NCBI GenBank assembly: GCA_030696695.1
Contig: JAUYRP010000012.1
Coordinates: 41,560 to 105,559, forward strand
From: Methylophilus sp.
GTDB lineage: Bacteria > Pseudomonadota > Gammaproteobacteria > Burkholderiales > Methylophilaceae
Direction of reading: 5' to 3'
Length of the DNA stretch: 64,000 bases
The notes beneath the pieces are model-generated. The model ran no database searches and had not been told where the DNA came from. It worked only from the letters and a program-made list of their open reading frames with translations. The translations under genes were made by a program, and so were the position numbers. This document shows, one piece after another, positions 45,894 through 54,814 of this stretch; position 1 is the first letter of the stretch, and each line of letters begins with the position of its first letter.

Positions 45894-47267
45894 ATGGCTA
45901 ACGATGCATTTCTAGCAAGCCTACAAAAGTTACTCCCAAAAGACAGGGTCTTTACCGACCCTGTCGATTGTTATGCTTATGCATACGACAACTCCCGCAA
46001 TTATCACAGCCCTATTGCTGTCGTGTTCCCACTGAATACTGAAGAAGTCGCTCAAGTTATTCAATTATGTAATCAACATACAATACCGTTGATTCCGCGT
46101 GGACGCGGCACTGGCACCGCGGGTGGTAGCGTGCCAGAAATTGGTGGCATTGTGATGTCGCTAGAACGCATGACCCATATCATTAGCGTGGATGGTGATA
46201 ACCGAATGGCGATTATTGAGCCTGGCGTGCTAAATCAAACTCTGCAAGATGCAGTGAAATCCTCTGGATTTTTCTGGCCGCCAGATCCTTCCAGTGCAGC
46301 CTATTGCAGCATTGGGGGTAACCTAGCCACCTGTGCGGCAGGACCACATGCAGTGAAATACGGCGTGGCGCGTGACCATGTGCTAGGGTTAAAAGCGGTG
46401 ACTGGCAATGGTGATGTGATTAAAACAGGTTGCTACACCAGCAAAGGCGTGGTTGGTTATGATTTAACACGCCTGATTGTTGGCTCCGAAGGTACGCTTG
46501 CCGTGATTACCGAAGCCACACTTAAACTAACCCCTTTACCCAAACATACAGGCGGGCTCACCGCTGAATTTGTAGACACTTACAGTTGCGCTAAAGCCAT
46601 TGCGGCGATTATGGCGCAACCCTACACGCCAAGCGCACTCGAGTTTTTGGATAATGGCGCGCTTAATCTAATACGCAACAAACACAAAAACCTCTTACCA
46701 GAAAATGCCAAAGCCTATTTGATGATTGAGGTAGATGGTAGCCAGCAAGAAATAGTTGAAGCCACTGAAGCGATTTTGCAAGCGTGCCAAGTAGAGGGTT
46801 TGATTGAAGCCAAACCAGCGCATGACACCAAAGCGTTATGGGCAGCGCGTAAAGCATTGTCCCCATTATTAAAAGACATTGCGCCTAAGAAAATCAATGA
46901 AGACATTGCAGTGCCCGTTTCGCATCTACCAGAACTACTCACTGGCCTAGAAAAACTGAGCGCTCAATACCAAATCAGCAACGTGAATTTTGGTCATGCG
47001 GGCAATGGCAACATTCACGTCAATTTACTGGTGAACCCAGATAACGCAGAAGAAATGCAGCGTGCCTATGCGTGTTTGGATGAGGTATTTAGCTTGGTGT
47101 TATCCCTGCAAGGCACGCTGTCTGGCGAACATGGCGTGGGGATGGCAAAGCGTCCGTTCGTATCACGAGAAATTGATGCGACTACCATGCAACTAATGAA
47201 GCAGGTCAAACTGACGTTTGACCCAAATAACATCTTAAATCCCGGTAAGTTATTCCCCAGCAACTAG
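45894..47267 (+). CDS. GlcD-like FAD-linked 2-hydroxyacid dehydrogenase
   Basis: A 457-residue flavoprotein of the glycolate oxidase GlcD / D-lactate dehydrogenase family. N-terminal PCMH-type FAD domain: IPLIPRGRGTGTAGGSVPEIGGIVMS (about 62-87), WPPDPSSAAYCSIGGNLATCAAGPHAVKYG and LIVGSEGTLAVITEATLKL. C-terminal domain: NFGHAGNGNIHVNLL and SGEHGVGMAKRPF, ending NPGKLFPSN. It lacks separate GlcE/GlcF partners nearby. Position 16 bp after lpdA suggests that it supplies pyruvate from D-lactate (or a similar hydroxyacid) to the complex; the substrate is inferred. Confidence 0.9.
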   Translation: MANDAFLASLQKLLPKDRVFTDPVDCYAYAYDNSRNYHSPIAVVFPLNTEEVAQVIQLCNQHTIPLIPRGRGTGTAGGSVPEIGGIVMSLERMTHIISVDGDNRMAIIEPGVLNQTLQDAVKSSGFFWPPDPSSAAYCSIGGNLATCAAGPHAVKYGVARDHVLGLKAVTGNGDVIKTGCYTSKGVVGYDLTRLIVGSEGTLAVITEATLKLTPLPKHTGGLTAEFVDTYSCAKAIAAIMAQPYTPSALEFLDNGALNLIRNKHKNLLPENAKAYLMIEVDGSQQEIVEATEAILQACQVEGLIEAKPAHDTKALWAARKALSPLLKDIAPKKINEDIAVPVSHLPELLTGLEKLSAQYQISNVNFGHAGNGNIHVNLLVNPDNAEEMQRAYACLDEVFSLVLSLQGTLSGEHGVGMAKRPFVSREIDATTMQLMKQVKLTFDPNNILNPGKLFPSN

Positions 47268-47274
47268 CTGTTTG

Positions 47275-47958
47275 CTAGGTATTCGAACACGCAGTTTCTT
47301 TAATCGCAGTACCAGGAAAATCCGGCTGATTCTTCTTCAGCTGACCAAATAAGGTGTCAGTCACATTTTCCAAGATTAGCGTAGAGTTGCCATTGCCTTG
47401 ATTACGTATCGACTTCACTACCTCGCGCACGCCTCTGCGCCGCAAATCCTCTACCAAATTAGCCGCCAGTTGTTCATCTCTAAACACCCCAAATGAAATG
47501 GCATTGCGCCACTTAGGCTCTTGGACCACAAAGAAATCTTCTATACCCAGCGCCTTCAGCTCCTCGGCTTTTATCTGAGCGGCAGCATCGTCAGAGAGCG
47601 GTGGTTTGTATACCCAGTAGCGAATGGCCTCTTTAGAGGACTGCTGCACTACACGATGCTGGATCGACAACGCATCAATCACTGTAATCACATCATTCAA
47701 TTTGGCAGGTTCAAAAATGCCCCACTCGTAACATGCAGTGGTTTCATTCACTGGCGCAACTGGACTAGAAGCTGGCGTTGCTGAGACTTCTTGACGTGTT
47801 GGCATGGCCTCTACCTCTTTGGGTGTCAGCATTTTCATTTTCTCAGGTTGAATATCAGGTTTAGTTGCAGACACTTGTGGCGGTGCAATCAAGTCCAAAT
47901 TAAAATAAACCAATGCACCTAAATTCAACGCCAACAGTACCCAAAGCAACACTCTCAT
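47275..47958 (-). CDS. Membrane-anchored SPOR-like domain protein
   Basis: A 227-residue protein with one N-terminal membrane anchor (MRVLLWVLLALNLGALVYFNLDLI), a Pro/Lys-rich periplasmic linker, a central cysteine motif ACYEWGIF, and a C-terminal SPOR-like region (ISFGVFRDEQLAANLVEDLRRRGV) ending TACSNT. SPOR domains bind denuded septal glycan; the match is moderate. The ATG overlaps the coaX stop (ATGA), making it the third gene of the birA-coaX operon. This arrangement is familiar in betaproteobacteria. The convergent flavoprotein gene ends 7 bp away. Confidence 0.78.
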   Translation of the reverse strand: MRVLLWVLLALNLGALVYFNLDLIAPPQVSATKPDIQPEKMKMLTPKEVEAMPTRQEVSATPASSPVAPVNETTACYEWGIFEPAKLNDVITVIDALSIQHRVVQQSSKEAIRYWVYKPPLSDDAAAQIKAEELKALGIEDFFVVQEPKWRNAISFGVFRDEQLAANLVEDLRRRGVREVVKSIRNQGNGNSTLILENVTDTLFGQLKKNQPDFPGTAIKETACSNT

Positions 47959-48710
47959 GCCAGTTCTCTCTCCATACGCATTAAACCTCGTAAAACCAAA
48001 TTATCCACAATAATCGCATGTTCCGCCAAATCATCTGGTAGATTTTTTGCAATGATCTCAGCATCGCCACCACTCAATAAAATAGCCGGTTGCAGATGAT
48101 CTAATGCCTGCAGCAATTGCCATTGGCGATAAATTGCGCCTATCGCAGCGCCAACACAACCCGTATGCATAGCATTTTGGGTATTGGTAGGAAAATTCAC
48201 CACATGACCCTCTCCCAAATTGAGCTGAGCCGCATTATTGGTGAGTGCCCCCAACATCAAATGTAAACCTGGCACAATCAACCCACCCATAAAATTGGCA
48301 TGACCACTGTCTTGGGGCACACTGAGCGCATCTATTGTAATTGCTGTGCCTGCATTGACCACTAGGCAGGTAGATTTTTGTTTATCAAACGCCGCAATTA
48401 ATGATAACCACCGATCAACACCCAGCGTTTCTACATAATCATACCCATTCCGCACGCCGCATGCTTCAGCACTCGCAGTGATCGTCATAACAGGTGCCTC
48501 CACTATTTGCATCACCTCTGCCAGCGTTTTAGTCATTGCATCGCCTGCTACATTGGCCACCATCACTTTGTGCACCACTTCCGCCAAACCAGCAATAGTA
48601 GAACTTGCAACATCTTGATTCGAACATACGTCTATTTCTGTCAACATGTGGTTATTTTCGGCTAACACCCATTTAGTACGTGTATTACCCACATCAACCA
48701 ACAATATCAT
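47955..48710 (-). CDS. coaX: Type III pantothenate kinase
   Basis: First enzyme of coenzyme A synthesis (pantothenate to 4'-phosphopantothenate) of the CoaX type, insensitive to CoA feedback. 251 residues: the ASKHA phosphate-1 loop ILLVDVGNTRTKWVLAE at the N-terminus, LGVDRWLSLIAAF, VVNAGTAITIDAL (Asp for catalysis), GGLIVPGLHLMLGAL and ILLSGGDAEII. The start overlaps the birA stop as ATGA, and the stop overlaps the next gene's start in the same way, so the three genes are translationally coupled. Pairing with birA is conserved in many bacteria. Confidence 0.95.
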   Translation of the reverse strand: MILLVDVGNTRTKWVLAENNHMLTEIDVCSNQDVASSTIAGLAEVVHKVMVANVAGDAMTKTLAEVMQIVEAPVMTITASAEACGVRNGYDYVETLGVDRWLSLIAAFDKQKSTCLVVNAGTAITIDALSVPQDSGHANFMGGLIVPGLHLMLGALTNNAAQLNLGEGHVVNFPTNTQNAMHTGCVGAAIGAIYRQWQLLQALDHLQPAILLSGGDAEIIAKNLPDDLAEHAIIVDNLVLRGLMRMERELA

Positions 48711-49687
48711 GATGCACCCCTCAAGCTAATTTCACCTGCAGAAAATCGCTGCAACCCAAACGCTGTTTCTACCAACAAAATACCATCCTCAGCCACACCT
48801 TGCACAACACCATGGGTTTCTACACCATTTGGCATTAGCAGGCGCACTGCTTGCTGATGATAAGCGTGATGACGCAACCACTCATCACGCAGCCCAGCAA
48901 AGCCATCTTGTTCAAATTGCTGCAAACAATTGGCGATATGTTTTAGCACTGTACCTAACACCTCGTTAGGGTTCGCCACACCCTCACTACTTGCTGTCGC
49001 CACATCAATCGCAGGCTGATCAATACTGTGCAACACCTCTTTAGGCAAGTTTAAATTAATACCCACCCCTATCACTGCAGCGCTGGGGCCTTCCATATCG
49101 CCTTGTAACTCTATCAAAATACCAGCCAACTTCTTACCATTTACCAACACATCATTCGGCCACTTTAGCTGTGCTTGCTGCACACCTAATTGCTCAAATG
49201 CACGGATCAACGCCACCCCTATTGCCAAACTCAAGCCAGACAATGCAGACGCCCCGCATTGAAAACGCCACAACAAAGAGAAGGTGAGACTTGCCCCCAA
49301 TTGAGAAACCCAAGTACGCCCGCGCCTGCCCTTGCCTTGCGTTTGCATATGCGCGGCCACACAGGTTACGTGCGGAGCGCCTTTACTCGCCAATTGCATC
49401 AAATACGTGTTGGTAGAGGGCACTTCATCCAGAATCAATACATTAAACCATTCACCTTGCTCGCCAATCGCCTGCAATACTGCATCATGATTTAAAAAAA
49501 CCACAGGTTGCGGCAATTTATAACCACGTCCGCGTACAGAAAACATGGCAACACCCAACGTTTGCGCATGTGCCAACGCATTAAAAATGGTCGCACGTGT
49601 GACTTTAAAGTGCTTGGCTAATGCTTCACCTGAGTGAAACTGGCCATCGGCTAAACGTTGTAAAATGGGGAATGTGAGCTTGCTCAT
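48707..49687 (-). CDS. birA: Biotin-protein ligase / biotin operon repressor BirA
   Basis: A 326-residue bifunctional protein. An N-terminal winged HTH (LADGQFHSGEALAKHFKVTRATIFNALAHA) lets biotinoyl-AMP-bound dimers repress biotin genes. The ligase core has the ATP/biotin loop GKGRRGRTWVS, LKWPNDVLVNGKKLAGILIE and VIGVGINLN. The C-terminal SH3-like domain ends VETAFGLQRFSAGEISLRG. It is first gene of birA-coaX-SPOR. Upstream lies a 300-bp region with an unusual GC-rich inverted element. Confidence 0.95.
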   Translation of the reverse strand: MSKLTFPILQRLADGQFHSGEALAKHFKVTRATIFNALAHAQTLGVAMFSVRGRGYKLPQPVVFLNHDAVLQAIGEQGEWFNVLILDEVPSTNTYLMQLASKGAPHVTCVAAHMQTQGKGRRGRTWVSQLGASLTFSLLWRFQCGASALSGLSLAIGVALIRAFEQLGVQQAQLKWPNDVLVNGKKLAGILIELQGDMEGPSAAVIGVGINLNLPKEVLHSIDQPAIDVATASSEGVANPNEVLGTVLKHIANCLQQFEQDGFAGLRDEWLRHHAYHQQAVRLLMPNGVETHGVVQGVAEDGILLVETAFGLQRFSAGEISLRGAS

Positions 49688-49987
49688 AGTGTAGTCAGAA
49701 GTGTAGCACAGCGCTTTTTAACACAACACGGAATAATGGCTACGCGAGCGCATTACGGCGTTGCGCGGTGCTCGTAGCCTCGCTGTATAGCCCATACTAT
49801 CTCGACTCCTGCGCTCCGTGCGCCTTGCACTGCTATCTCGCTCGCTCACTTATTCCGCAACTCGTTAAATGACGGTCTGAGAATATGGCTGTAAATTCAC
49901 GATACTCGTGTTTAAACTAGATGCGGATTTTATGTAAGGCGCACCTGCATGGGTGTAAAATAACCAAAATTTTTACTAGAAATCATT
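49688..49987. repeat. GC-rich imperfect inverted element between birA and glnS
   Basis: There is no gene in these 300 bp. At 49730-49857 a GC-rich block differs sharply from the AT-rich flanks. Its ends are exact inverted repeats CGGAATAA / TTATTCCG, and inner parts (GCGAGCG near the left end, CGCTCGCTC near the right) also pair imperfectly, giving a ~128-nt potential hairpin. It could be an intergenic mobile repeat (MITE- or REP-like) or a remnant of a GC-rich coding segment. Promoters of birA and glnS must lie around it. Confidence 0.5.
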
Positions 49988-51754
49988 ATGTCAGCAGAAA
50001 AAGAAAACATCCCGTCCGGCTCCAACTTTATCCGCGGTATTATCGAGCGTGATTTGGCAGAAAATAAATTTTCCACCAAAAAATGGGCAGGTAGCCCTGG
50101 TGGTGCTGACCATCAAAAAGCTGGCCAAGTAGATACTGCAAAAATTCGCACACGCTTCCCGCCTGAGCCAAACGGCTATCTGCATATTGGCCATGCTAAA
50201 AGTATCTTTTTAAATTTTGGCTTGGCGCGCGATTACGAAGGCATTTGCCATTTACGTTTTGACGACACCAACCCAGAAAAAGAGAGCCAAGAATATGTAG
50301 ATAGCATTTCTGAGATGGTAAGCTGGCTTGGTTTTAATTGGGAAAACGGCAAAGAGAACAACCTATACTTTGCCTCTGATTACTTTGACTTTATGTATCA
50401 ATCCGCGGAGGCGCTGATTACGCATGGCCATGCCTACGTAGACTCTCAATCTGCGGATGAGATGCGTATTAATCGCGGCACGCTGACAGAAGCTGGCAAA
50501 GACTCACCCTACCGCAACCGCAGTGTAGACGAAAACTTAACGCTATTCCGCGAGATGCGCGATGGTAAACATCCAGATGGCAGCTTAGTGCTACGTGCCA
50601 AAATTGATATGGCCTCACCCAACATCAATATGCGTGACCCAGCCATTTACCGCATCCGTAGAGCGCACCACCACAACACGGGCGACACATGGTGCATTTA
50701 CCCCATGTATACCTTTGCGCACCCCATTGAAGATGCGCTGGAACAAATCACCCATTCTATTTGTACCCTAGAGTTTGAAGATCAACGCCCATTCTACGAT
50801 TGGCTGATGGAGCGCTTGGTAGAAGCTGGCTTGCTCTGCAACCCAGTGCCGCACCAATACGAGTTTGCGCGCTTAAACCTTACCTACGTGGTGCTCTCCA
50901 AGCGCAAACTGATTCAACTGGTAGAAGAAAAACATGTATCAGGTTGGGATGACCCACGCTTACCCACTCTGGCAGGTGCACGCCGCCGTGGCTATACGCC
51001 AGCAGGCTTTAAATTATTCACAGACCGCATTGGCGTGAGCAAAGCGGATTCTTGGATTGAATACACCATTCTGGAAGATTGCATGCGTGAAGTGCTGAAT
51101 ATAGATGCAGAGCGCCGCATTGCCGTACTCGACCCGATTAAACTGGTGATTGATAACTATGACGACAATAAGTCTGAAGATTGCTTTGCGCCTAACCATC
51201 CACTTAAACCAGAGCTAGGCAAACGGGTAATTCAACTCTCCAAAGAGTTATGGATAGAGCGCGAAGACTTCATGGAAGTGCCAAGCAAAGGCTTTTTCAG
51301 ACTCACGCCAGATGGCATGGTGCGCTTGCGTTATGGCTATGTGGTGAAATGTACTGGCTGTGAAAAAGACGCGCAAGGCAATGTCACCGTGGTGCATTGC
51401 GAATACCTGCCAGATACAAAATCCGGTACACCAGGTTCTGATAGCGTGAAAGTCAAAGGCAATATCCACTGGGTAAGCGCCGCGCATGCGTACGAAGCAG
51501 ACATTAGAATGTACGACCGCCTGTTTAAAGAAGCCAACCCAGGTAGTGGAGATAGAGACTTTTTAGATGATATCAATCCAAATTCAGTCACTACCATTCA
51601 AGCGCAATTAGAGTTAAGTTTAAAAGACGCTAAACCAGCCGAGAACTTTCAATTTGAACGCCACGGCTACTTTGTGGCAGATAGAAAAGATAGCGTGGCA
51701 GGTAAGCCAGTGTTTAATAGGACGGTGACACTTAGGGATGCTTGGCAAAAGTAA
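49988..51754 (+). CDS. glnS: Glutaminyl-tRNA synthetase
   Basis: Class I aminoacyl-tRNA synthetase. 588 residues: HIGH motif in PNGYLHIGHAKSIFLNFGLA (66-69), RFDDTNPEKE, the KMSKS-equivalent VLSKRKL (about 303-309), and the C-terminal two-barrel anticodon-binding domain ending FNRTVTLRDAWQK. Its presence means Gln-tRNA is made directly, as in beta/gammaproteobacteria. An N-terminal ~45-residue stretch before the catalytic domain includes the usual NFIRGIIERDLAENK. Start ATG at 49988. Confidence 0.97.
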   Translation: MSAEKENIPSGSNFIRGIIERDLAENKFSTKKWAGSPGGADHQKAGQVDTAKIRTRFPPEPNGYLHIGHAKSIFLNFGLARDYEGICHLRFDDTNPEKESQEYVDSISEMVSWLGFNWENGKENNLYFASDYFDFMYQSAEALITHGHAYVDSQSADEMRINRGTLTEAGKDSPYRNRSVDENLTLFREMRDGKHPDGSLVLRAKIDMASPNINMRDPAIYRIRRAHHHNTGDTWCIYPMYTFAHPIEDALEQITHSICTLEFEDQRPFYDWLMERLVEAGLLCNPVPHQYEFARLNLTYVVLSKRKLIQLVEEKHVSGWDDPRLPTLAGARRRGYTPAGFKLFTDRIGVSKADSWIEYTILEDCMREVLNIDAERRIAVLDPIKLVIDNYDDNKSEDCFAPNHPLKPELGKRVIQLSKELWIEREDFMEVPSKGFFRLTPDGMVRLRYGYVVKCTGCEKDAQGNVTVVHCEYLPDTKSGTPGSDSVKVKGNIHWVSAAHAYEADIRMYDRLFKEANPGSGDRDFLDDINPNSVTTIQAQLELSLKDAKPAENFQFERHGYFVADRKDSVAGKPVFNRTVTLRDAWQK

Positions 51755-51766
51755 ATTACTAAATTA

Positions 51767-52405
51767 ATGGAAAATCCTAGAATCCTTCGTCGTTACACTG
51801 ATATTACTTCCGTAATAGATATTTTAGTAAATAAGAAATTGACTTTAGTTAACCCACAATTTTGGGATGACAAAAACGACTCATACTTCATGTCAATTTA
51901 TAAGGAATATAAATCACTAGAATCTCTATCTGCCTTATGTTTCACAAGCGCAGCCGAAACATATCATCACTGGAAAATATTTTCTGGGAACAACAATGGA
52001 GCTTGTGTCGTATTCAATACTGATAGTTTGCTTAACAAAACTAGTAACATAACTGGTATAAAAGCTGACTTTATTAAATATAAGACTTTGCGTGACTTTG
52101 ATAGCGAAACTCTGTTACCAATTGATTCAATACCATTTGTTAAGCGATATGCATTTAGGGATGAAAAAGAGTTTCGAATAATTTATGAGTCAAAAACCGT
52201 TATCACCCCAACCTTCGATCTAAGTATAGACATCACCGATATAGATAGAGTATTTCTTAGTCCGTGGTTACATCCTTCATTAGTTTCTGGAATCAAAGGC
52301 TTATTAAAAAGTATATCTGGATGCAGTAAATTAAAAATCACTCGTTCTACAGTGGTTGGAAACGAAAATTGGAAGAAATACGCATTAAAAGCGAAAAATG
52401 ATTAG
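51767..52405 (+). CDS. DUF2971-family protein
   Basis: A 212-residue soluble protein, more AT-rich than both neighbours. The opening MENPRILRRYTDITSVIDIL, then LTLVNPQFWDDKNDSYFM, a central LSALCFTSAAETYHHWKIFSGNNNGACVVFN and FRDEKEFRIIYES, follow the DUF2971 layout (W/F-DxxD, C-F-S...W...Y/F, G-x-x-I/V-x-F, E-x-E-x-R). The family occurs in scattered accessory and defence-island contexts and has no proven activity. It starts 12 bp after glnS, and its end overlaps the flavin reductase start by 8 bp (ATGATTAG). It looks like a gene inserted into an existing operon. Confidence 0.72.
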   Translation: MENPRILRRYTDITSVIDILVNKKLTLVNPQFWDDKNDSYFMSIYKEYKSLESLSALCFTSAAETYHHWKIFSGNNNGACVVFNTDSLLNKTSNITGIKADFIKYKTLRDFDSETLLPIDSIPFVKRYAFRDEKEFRIIYESKTVITPTFDLSIDITDIDRVFLSPWLHPSLVSGIKGLLKSISGCSKLKITRSTVVGNENWKKYALKAKND

Positions 52406-52985
52406 TATTGTAGACTCCAAAAAAATCTACCGTCTCCTTAACCACGGCCCCACCACGCTTATTACTTCCGCCCACAACGGCAAGCGCAATATTATGGCAG
52501 CAGCTTGGGCATGCGCTTTGGATTTTGACCCACCGAAAGTGACGGTGGTGATTGATAAAAACACCTATACACGTGAACTGATTGAGGCATCTGGCACATT
52601 TGCTATTAACCTACCTTGTGTGGCGCAGATTGATTTAGTGCAGAAGCTAGGTAACACTTCTGGCAGAGATTTACCAGACACCGATAAATTTGCAGTACAC
52701 AATTTAACTACGTTTGATGCGCAACAGATTGACGTGCCTTTGCTAGAAGGCTGTGTGGCTTGGCTAGAATGCAAAATCATCCCCGAGCCGCACAACCAAA
52801 ATACCTATGATTTATTTATTGCAGAAGTAATGGCAGCGTATGCTGATGAGCGAGTGTTCTCTAATGGACGTTGGCACTTTGAGGGTGATGACCAAGCAAC
52901 ACTAGATAAGCTACGCACTATTCACCATGTGGCAGGCGGTGCTTTTTTTGCCACGGGCAAAGCATTGCAGGCGAATGAAACTTAA
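52398..52985 (+). CDS. Flavin reductase-like FMN-binding protein
   Basis: A 195-residue protein of the split-barrel flavin reductase family: GPTTLITSAHNGKRNIMAAAWACALDFDPPKVTVVIDKNTYT (read across about 17-58), SGTFAINLPC, LEGCVAWLECKI and a C-terminal IHHVAGGAFFATG. Members bind FMN and reduce it with NAD(P)H for partner monooxygenases, or act as flavoredoxins; no monooxygenase is adjacent. Its ATG lies inside the end of the DUF2971 gene without its own clear ribosome binding site, so it depends on coupling. The next gene, corA, starts 56 bp downstream. Confidence 0.85.
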   Translation: MISIVDSKKIYRLLNHGPTTLITSAHNGKRNIMAAAWACALDFDPPKVTVVIDKNTYTRELIEASGTFAINLPCVAQIDLVQKLGNTSGRDLPDTDKFAVHNLTTFDAQQIDVPLLEGCVAWLECKIIPEPHNQNTYDLFIAEVMAAYADERVFSNGRWHFEGDDQATLDKLRTIHHVAGGAFFATGKALQANET

Positions 52986-53041
52986 ATTGGGTGATTCGTG
53001 AATTTGGTTATTCGTGTTGATTGCATTTACATAAGGTTAAG

Positions 53042-54169
53042 ATGAAAAAATCACGCACACAAAAACTGAAAAAACTCTCTAAGAAAATTGGTTTGCCGCC
53101 CGGTTCACTGGTATATATCGGCAACAAAGAAGTCACGCAAACGACCAAACCAAAAATCTCAAAAATGGTATACACCGCGGATACGTTAGAAGAATGCGTG
53201 TTAACCGAGGAAGAACTTGGCGCTTTTAAACCTGACCCCAATAAAAAACTATGGCTGAATATTCATGGTGTACATGATATTAATTTGATTAAAAAAATAG
53301 GGGAGCACTTTAACCTACACCCCTTAGTGTTAGAGGATATTTTAAACACTGAGCAGCGCCCGAAAGTAGATGAGTTTGACGATTATCTGTTTTTAGAAAC
53401 GCGCCATTTTCATTACGAAGCCGAAAGTATGTCTGCCAGCTCCGAACAAATTAGCATGGTGTTGGGTGAGTACTTTCTGCTAACTTTTCAAGAGCGTTCT
53501 ACTGGTGCGTTTGAACCTGTGCGCGAGCGCTTACGTGCTAGCAAAGCGCAAGTTCGTGCGCTGGGCGTGGATTATTTGGCCTATGCATTACTGGATAGCG
53601 TTGTAGACCGCTACTTTAGCGTGCTGGAAGGCGTGAGCGAAGCCAGCGAGAATCTAGAGCAGCAAATTTTGTCCCGCCCAAGTAACTCAGATTTGCAAAG
53701 CATACATCAGTTAAAACACGTGAGTATTGAGTTAAGACGCGCTGTTTGGCCGCTACGAGAAGTACTGAATGTACTGATTAGAAATGAAAAAGGCTTGTTT
53801 AAGCCTGCCACCTTGCCTTATTTACGCGATGTGTATGACCACACCATTAGCTTTATTGAATCGTTAGAGTCTATTCGCGATTCTTTGGTGGGCATGATGG
53901 ATATTTACATGGCCAGCATGAGCCAGCGCGTGAACCTAGAGCTACGTGCGCTGACTGTAGTGACTATGTTGTTTATGCCAGCCACCCTGATTACGGGGGT
54001 GTTTGGTATGAACTTTGACTATATGCCTTGGCTGAAACACCACGATGGTTTTTGGTGGGCTATGGGCTTGATGTTTAGCATTGCCACCTTGATGTTGCTG
54101 ATTTTCTGGCGTCGTCAGTGGGTCAATAAAAGTATATTTTCAGTAGACGAAGATAATAACGGCAATTAA
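53042..54169 (+). CDS. corA: Magnesium/cobalt channel CorA
   Basis: Pentameric Mg2+ channel of the inner membrane. I start at the ATG at 53042 (MKKSRTQKLKKLSKKIGLPPGSLVYIG), giving 375 residues. It has a long cytosolic domain (HPLVLEDILNTEQRPKVDEFDDYLF), the stalk helix with DSVVDRYFSVLEGV, and two C-terminal transmembrane helices joined by the signature VFGMNFDYMPW (GMN), ending in a basic FWRRQWVNK tail. The basic N-terminal extension is common in this subfamily. Convergent with msrA; a perfect 7-bp dyad AGCTCAT/ATGAGCT at 54180-54199 covers the msrA stop. Confidence 0.95.
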   Translation: MKKSRTQKLKKLSKKIGLPPGSLVYIGNKEVTQTTKPKISKMVYTADTLEECVLTEEELGAFKPDPNKKLWLNIHGVHDINLIKKIGEHFNLHPLVLEDILNTEQRPKVDEFDDYLFLETRHFHYEAESMSASSEQISMVLGEYFLLTFQERSTGAFEPVRERLRASKAQVRALGVDYLAYALLDSVVDRYFSVLEGVSEASENLEQQILSRPSNSDLQSIHQLKHVSIELRRAVWPLREVLNVLIRNEKGLFKPATLPYLRDVYDHTISFIESLESIRDSLVGMMDIYMASMSQRVNLELRALTVVTMLFMPATLITGVFGMNFDYMPWLKHHDGFWWAMGLMFSIATLMLLIFWRRQWVNKSIFSVDEDNNGN

Positions 54170-54182
54170 GTTTGACCTAAGC

Positions 54183-54722
54183 TCATGACTTAATGAGCTG
54201 CGCATATTTCTGGCGTATTTTGGCTGCTTTGGGTGCCGCCACAGCCAAACAATAAGGCTGGCTTGGATTTTTAGCAAAATAGTATTGGTGGTAATCCTCC
54301 GCTGGATAAAACGTAGTGGCCAGGGTGACTTCTGTGACGATGGGGGCGCTATAAATATGCCGCTCATCAAACTCTTGAATGATCTCCAGCGCACTTTCAC
54401 GCTGCATATCGTCCATATAAAAAATAGCTGAGCGGTATTGTGTGCCAACGTCATTACCTTGGCGGTTTGGCGTAGTGGGGTCATGCGCCACCAAGAAGAC
54501 TTCTACCAACTGCCCATAGCTTATCTCGTCCGCGTTATAGTGAATCTGTATGCCCTCTGCATGGCCTGTATCCCCATTACAAATATCTTTGTAGGTTGGG
54601 TTTAAAGTGTGCCCGCCAATATAGCCAGACACAACTTTGGTCACGCCTTTTAGCTGTGAAAATACGGGTTCTGTGCACCAAAAACATCCGCCTGCGAAAA
54701 TTGCAATTTGTTCGTTACTCAT
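54183..54722 (-). CDS. msrA: Peptide methionine-S-sulfoxide reductase
   Basis: Repairs methionine-S-sulfoxide in proteins. 179 residues: active-site AGGCFWCTEPVFSQLKGV (catalytic Cys followed by FW), GYIGGHTLNPTY, GDTGHAEGIQIHYN, RSAIFYMDD and AEDYHQYYFAKNP all match MsrA. The second Cys in GGCFWC may serve as recycling residue. It stands alone, divergent from the dinB gene. Confidence 0.96.
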   Translation of the reverse strand: MSNEQIAIFAGGCFWCTEPVFSQLKGVTKVVSGYIGGHTLNPTYKDICNGDTGHAEGIQIHYNADEISYGQLVEVFLVAHDPTTPNRQGNDVGTQYRSAIFYMDDMQRESALEIIQEFDERHIYSAPIVTEVTLATTFYPAEDYHQYYFAKNPSQPYCLAVAAPKAAKIRQKYAQLIKS

Positions 54723-54814
54723 GTTTGTTTACCCTATAAAATAATTCATTCAACCCAATAATGATTAGTCTGTTTTGCAGTCAAATCATTGCACATCTTA
54801 ATGAAATAATTAGC

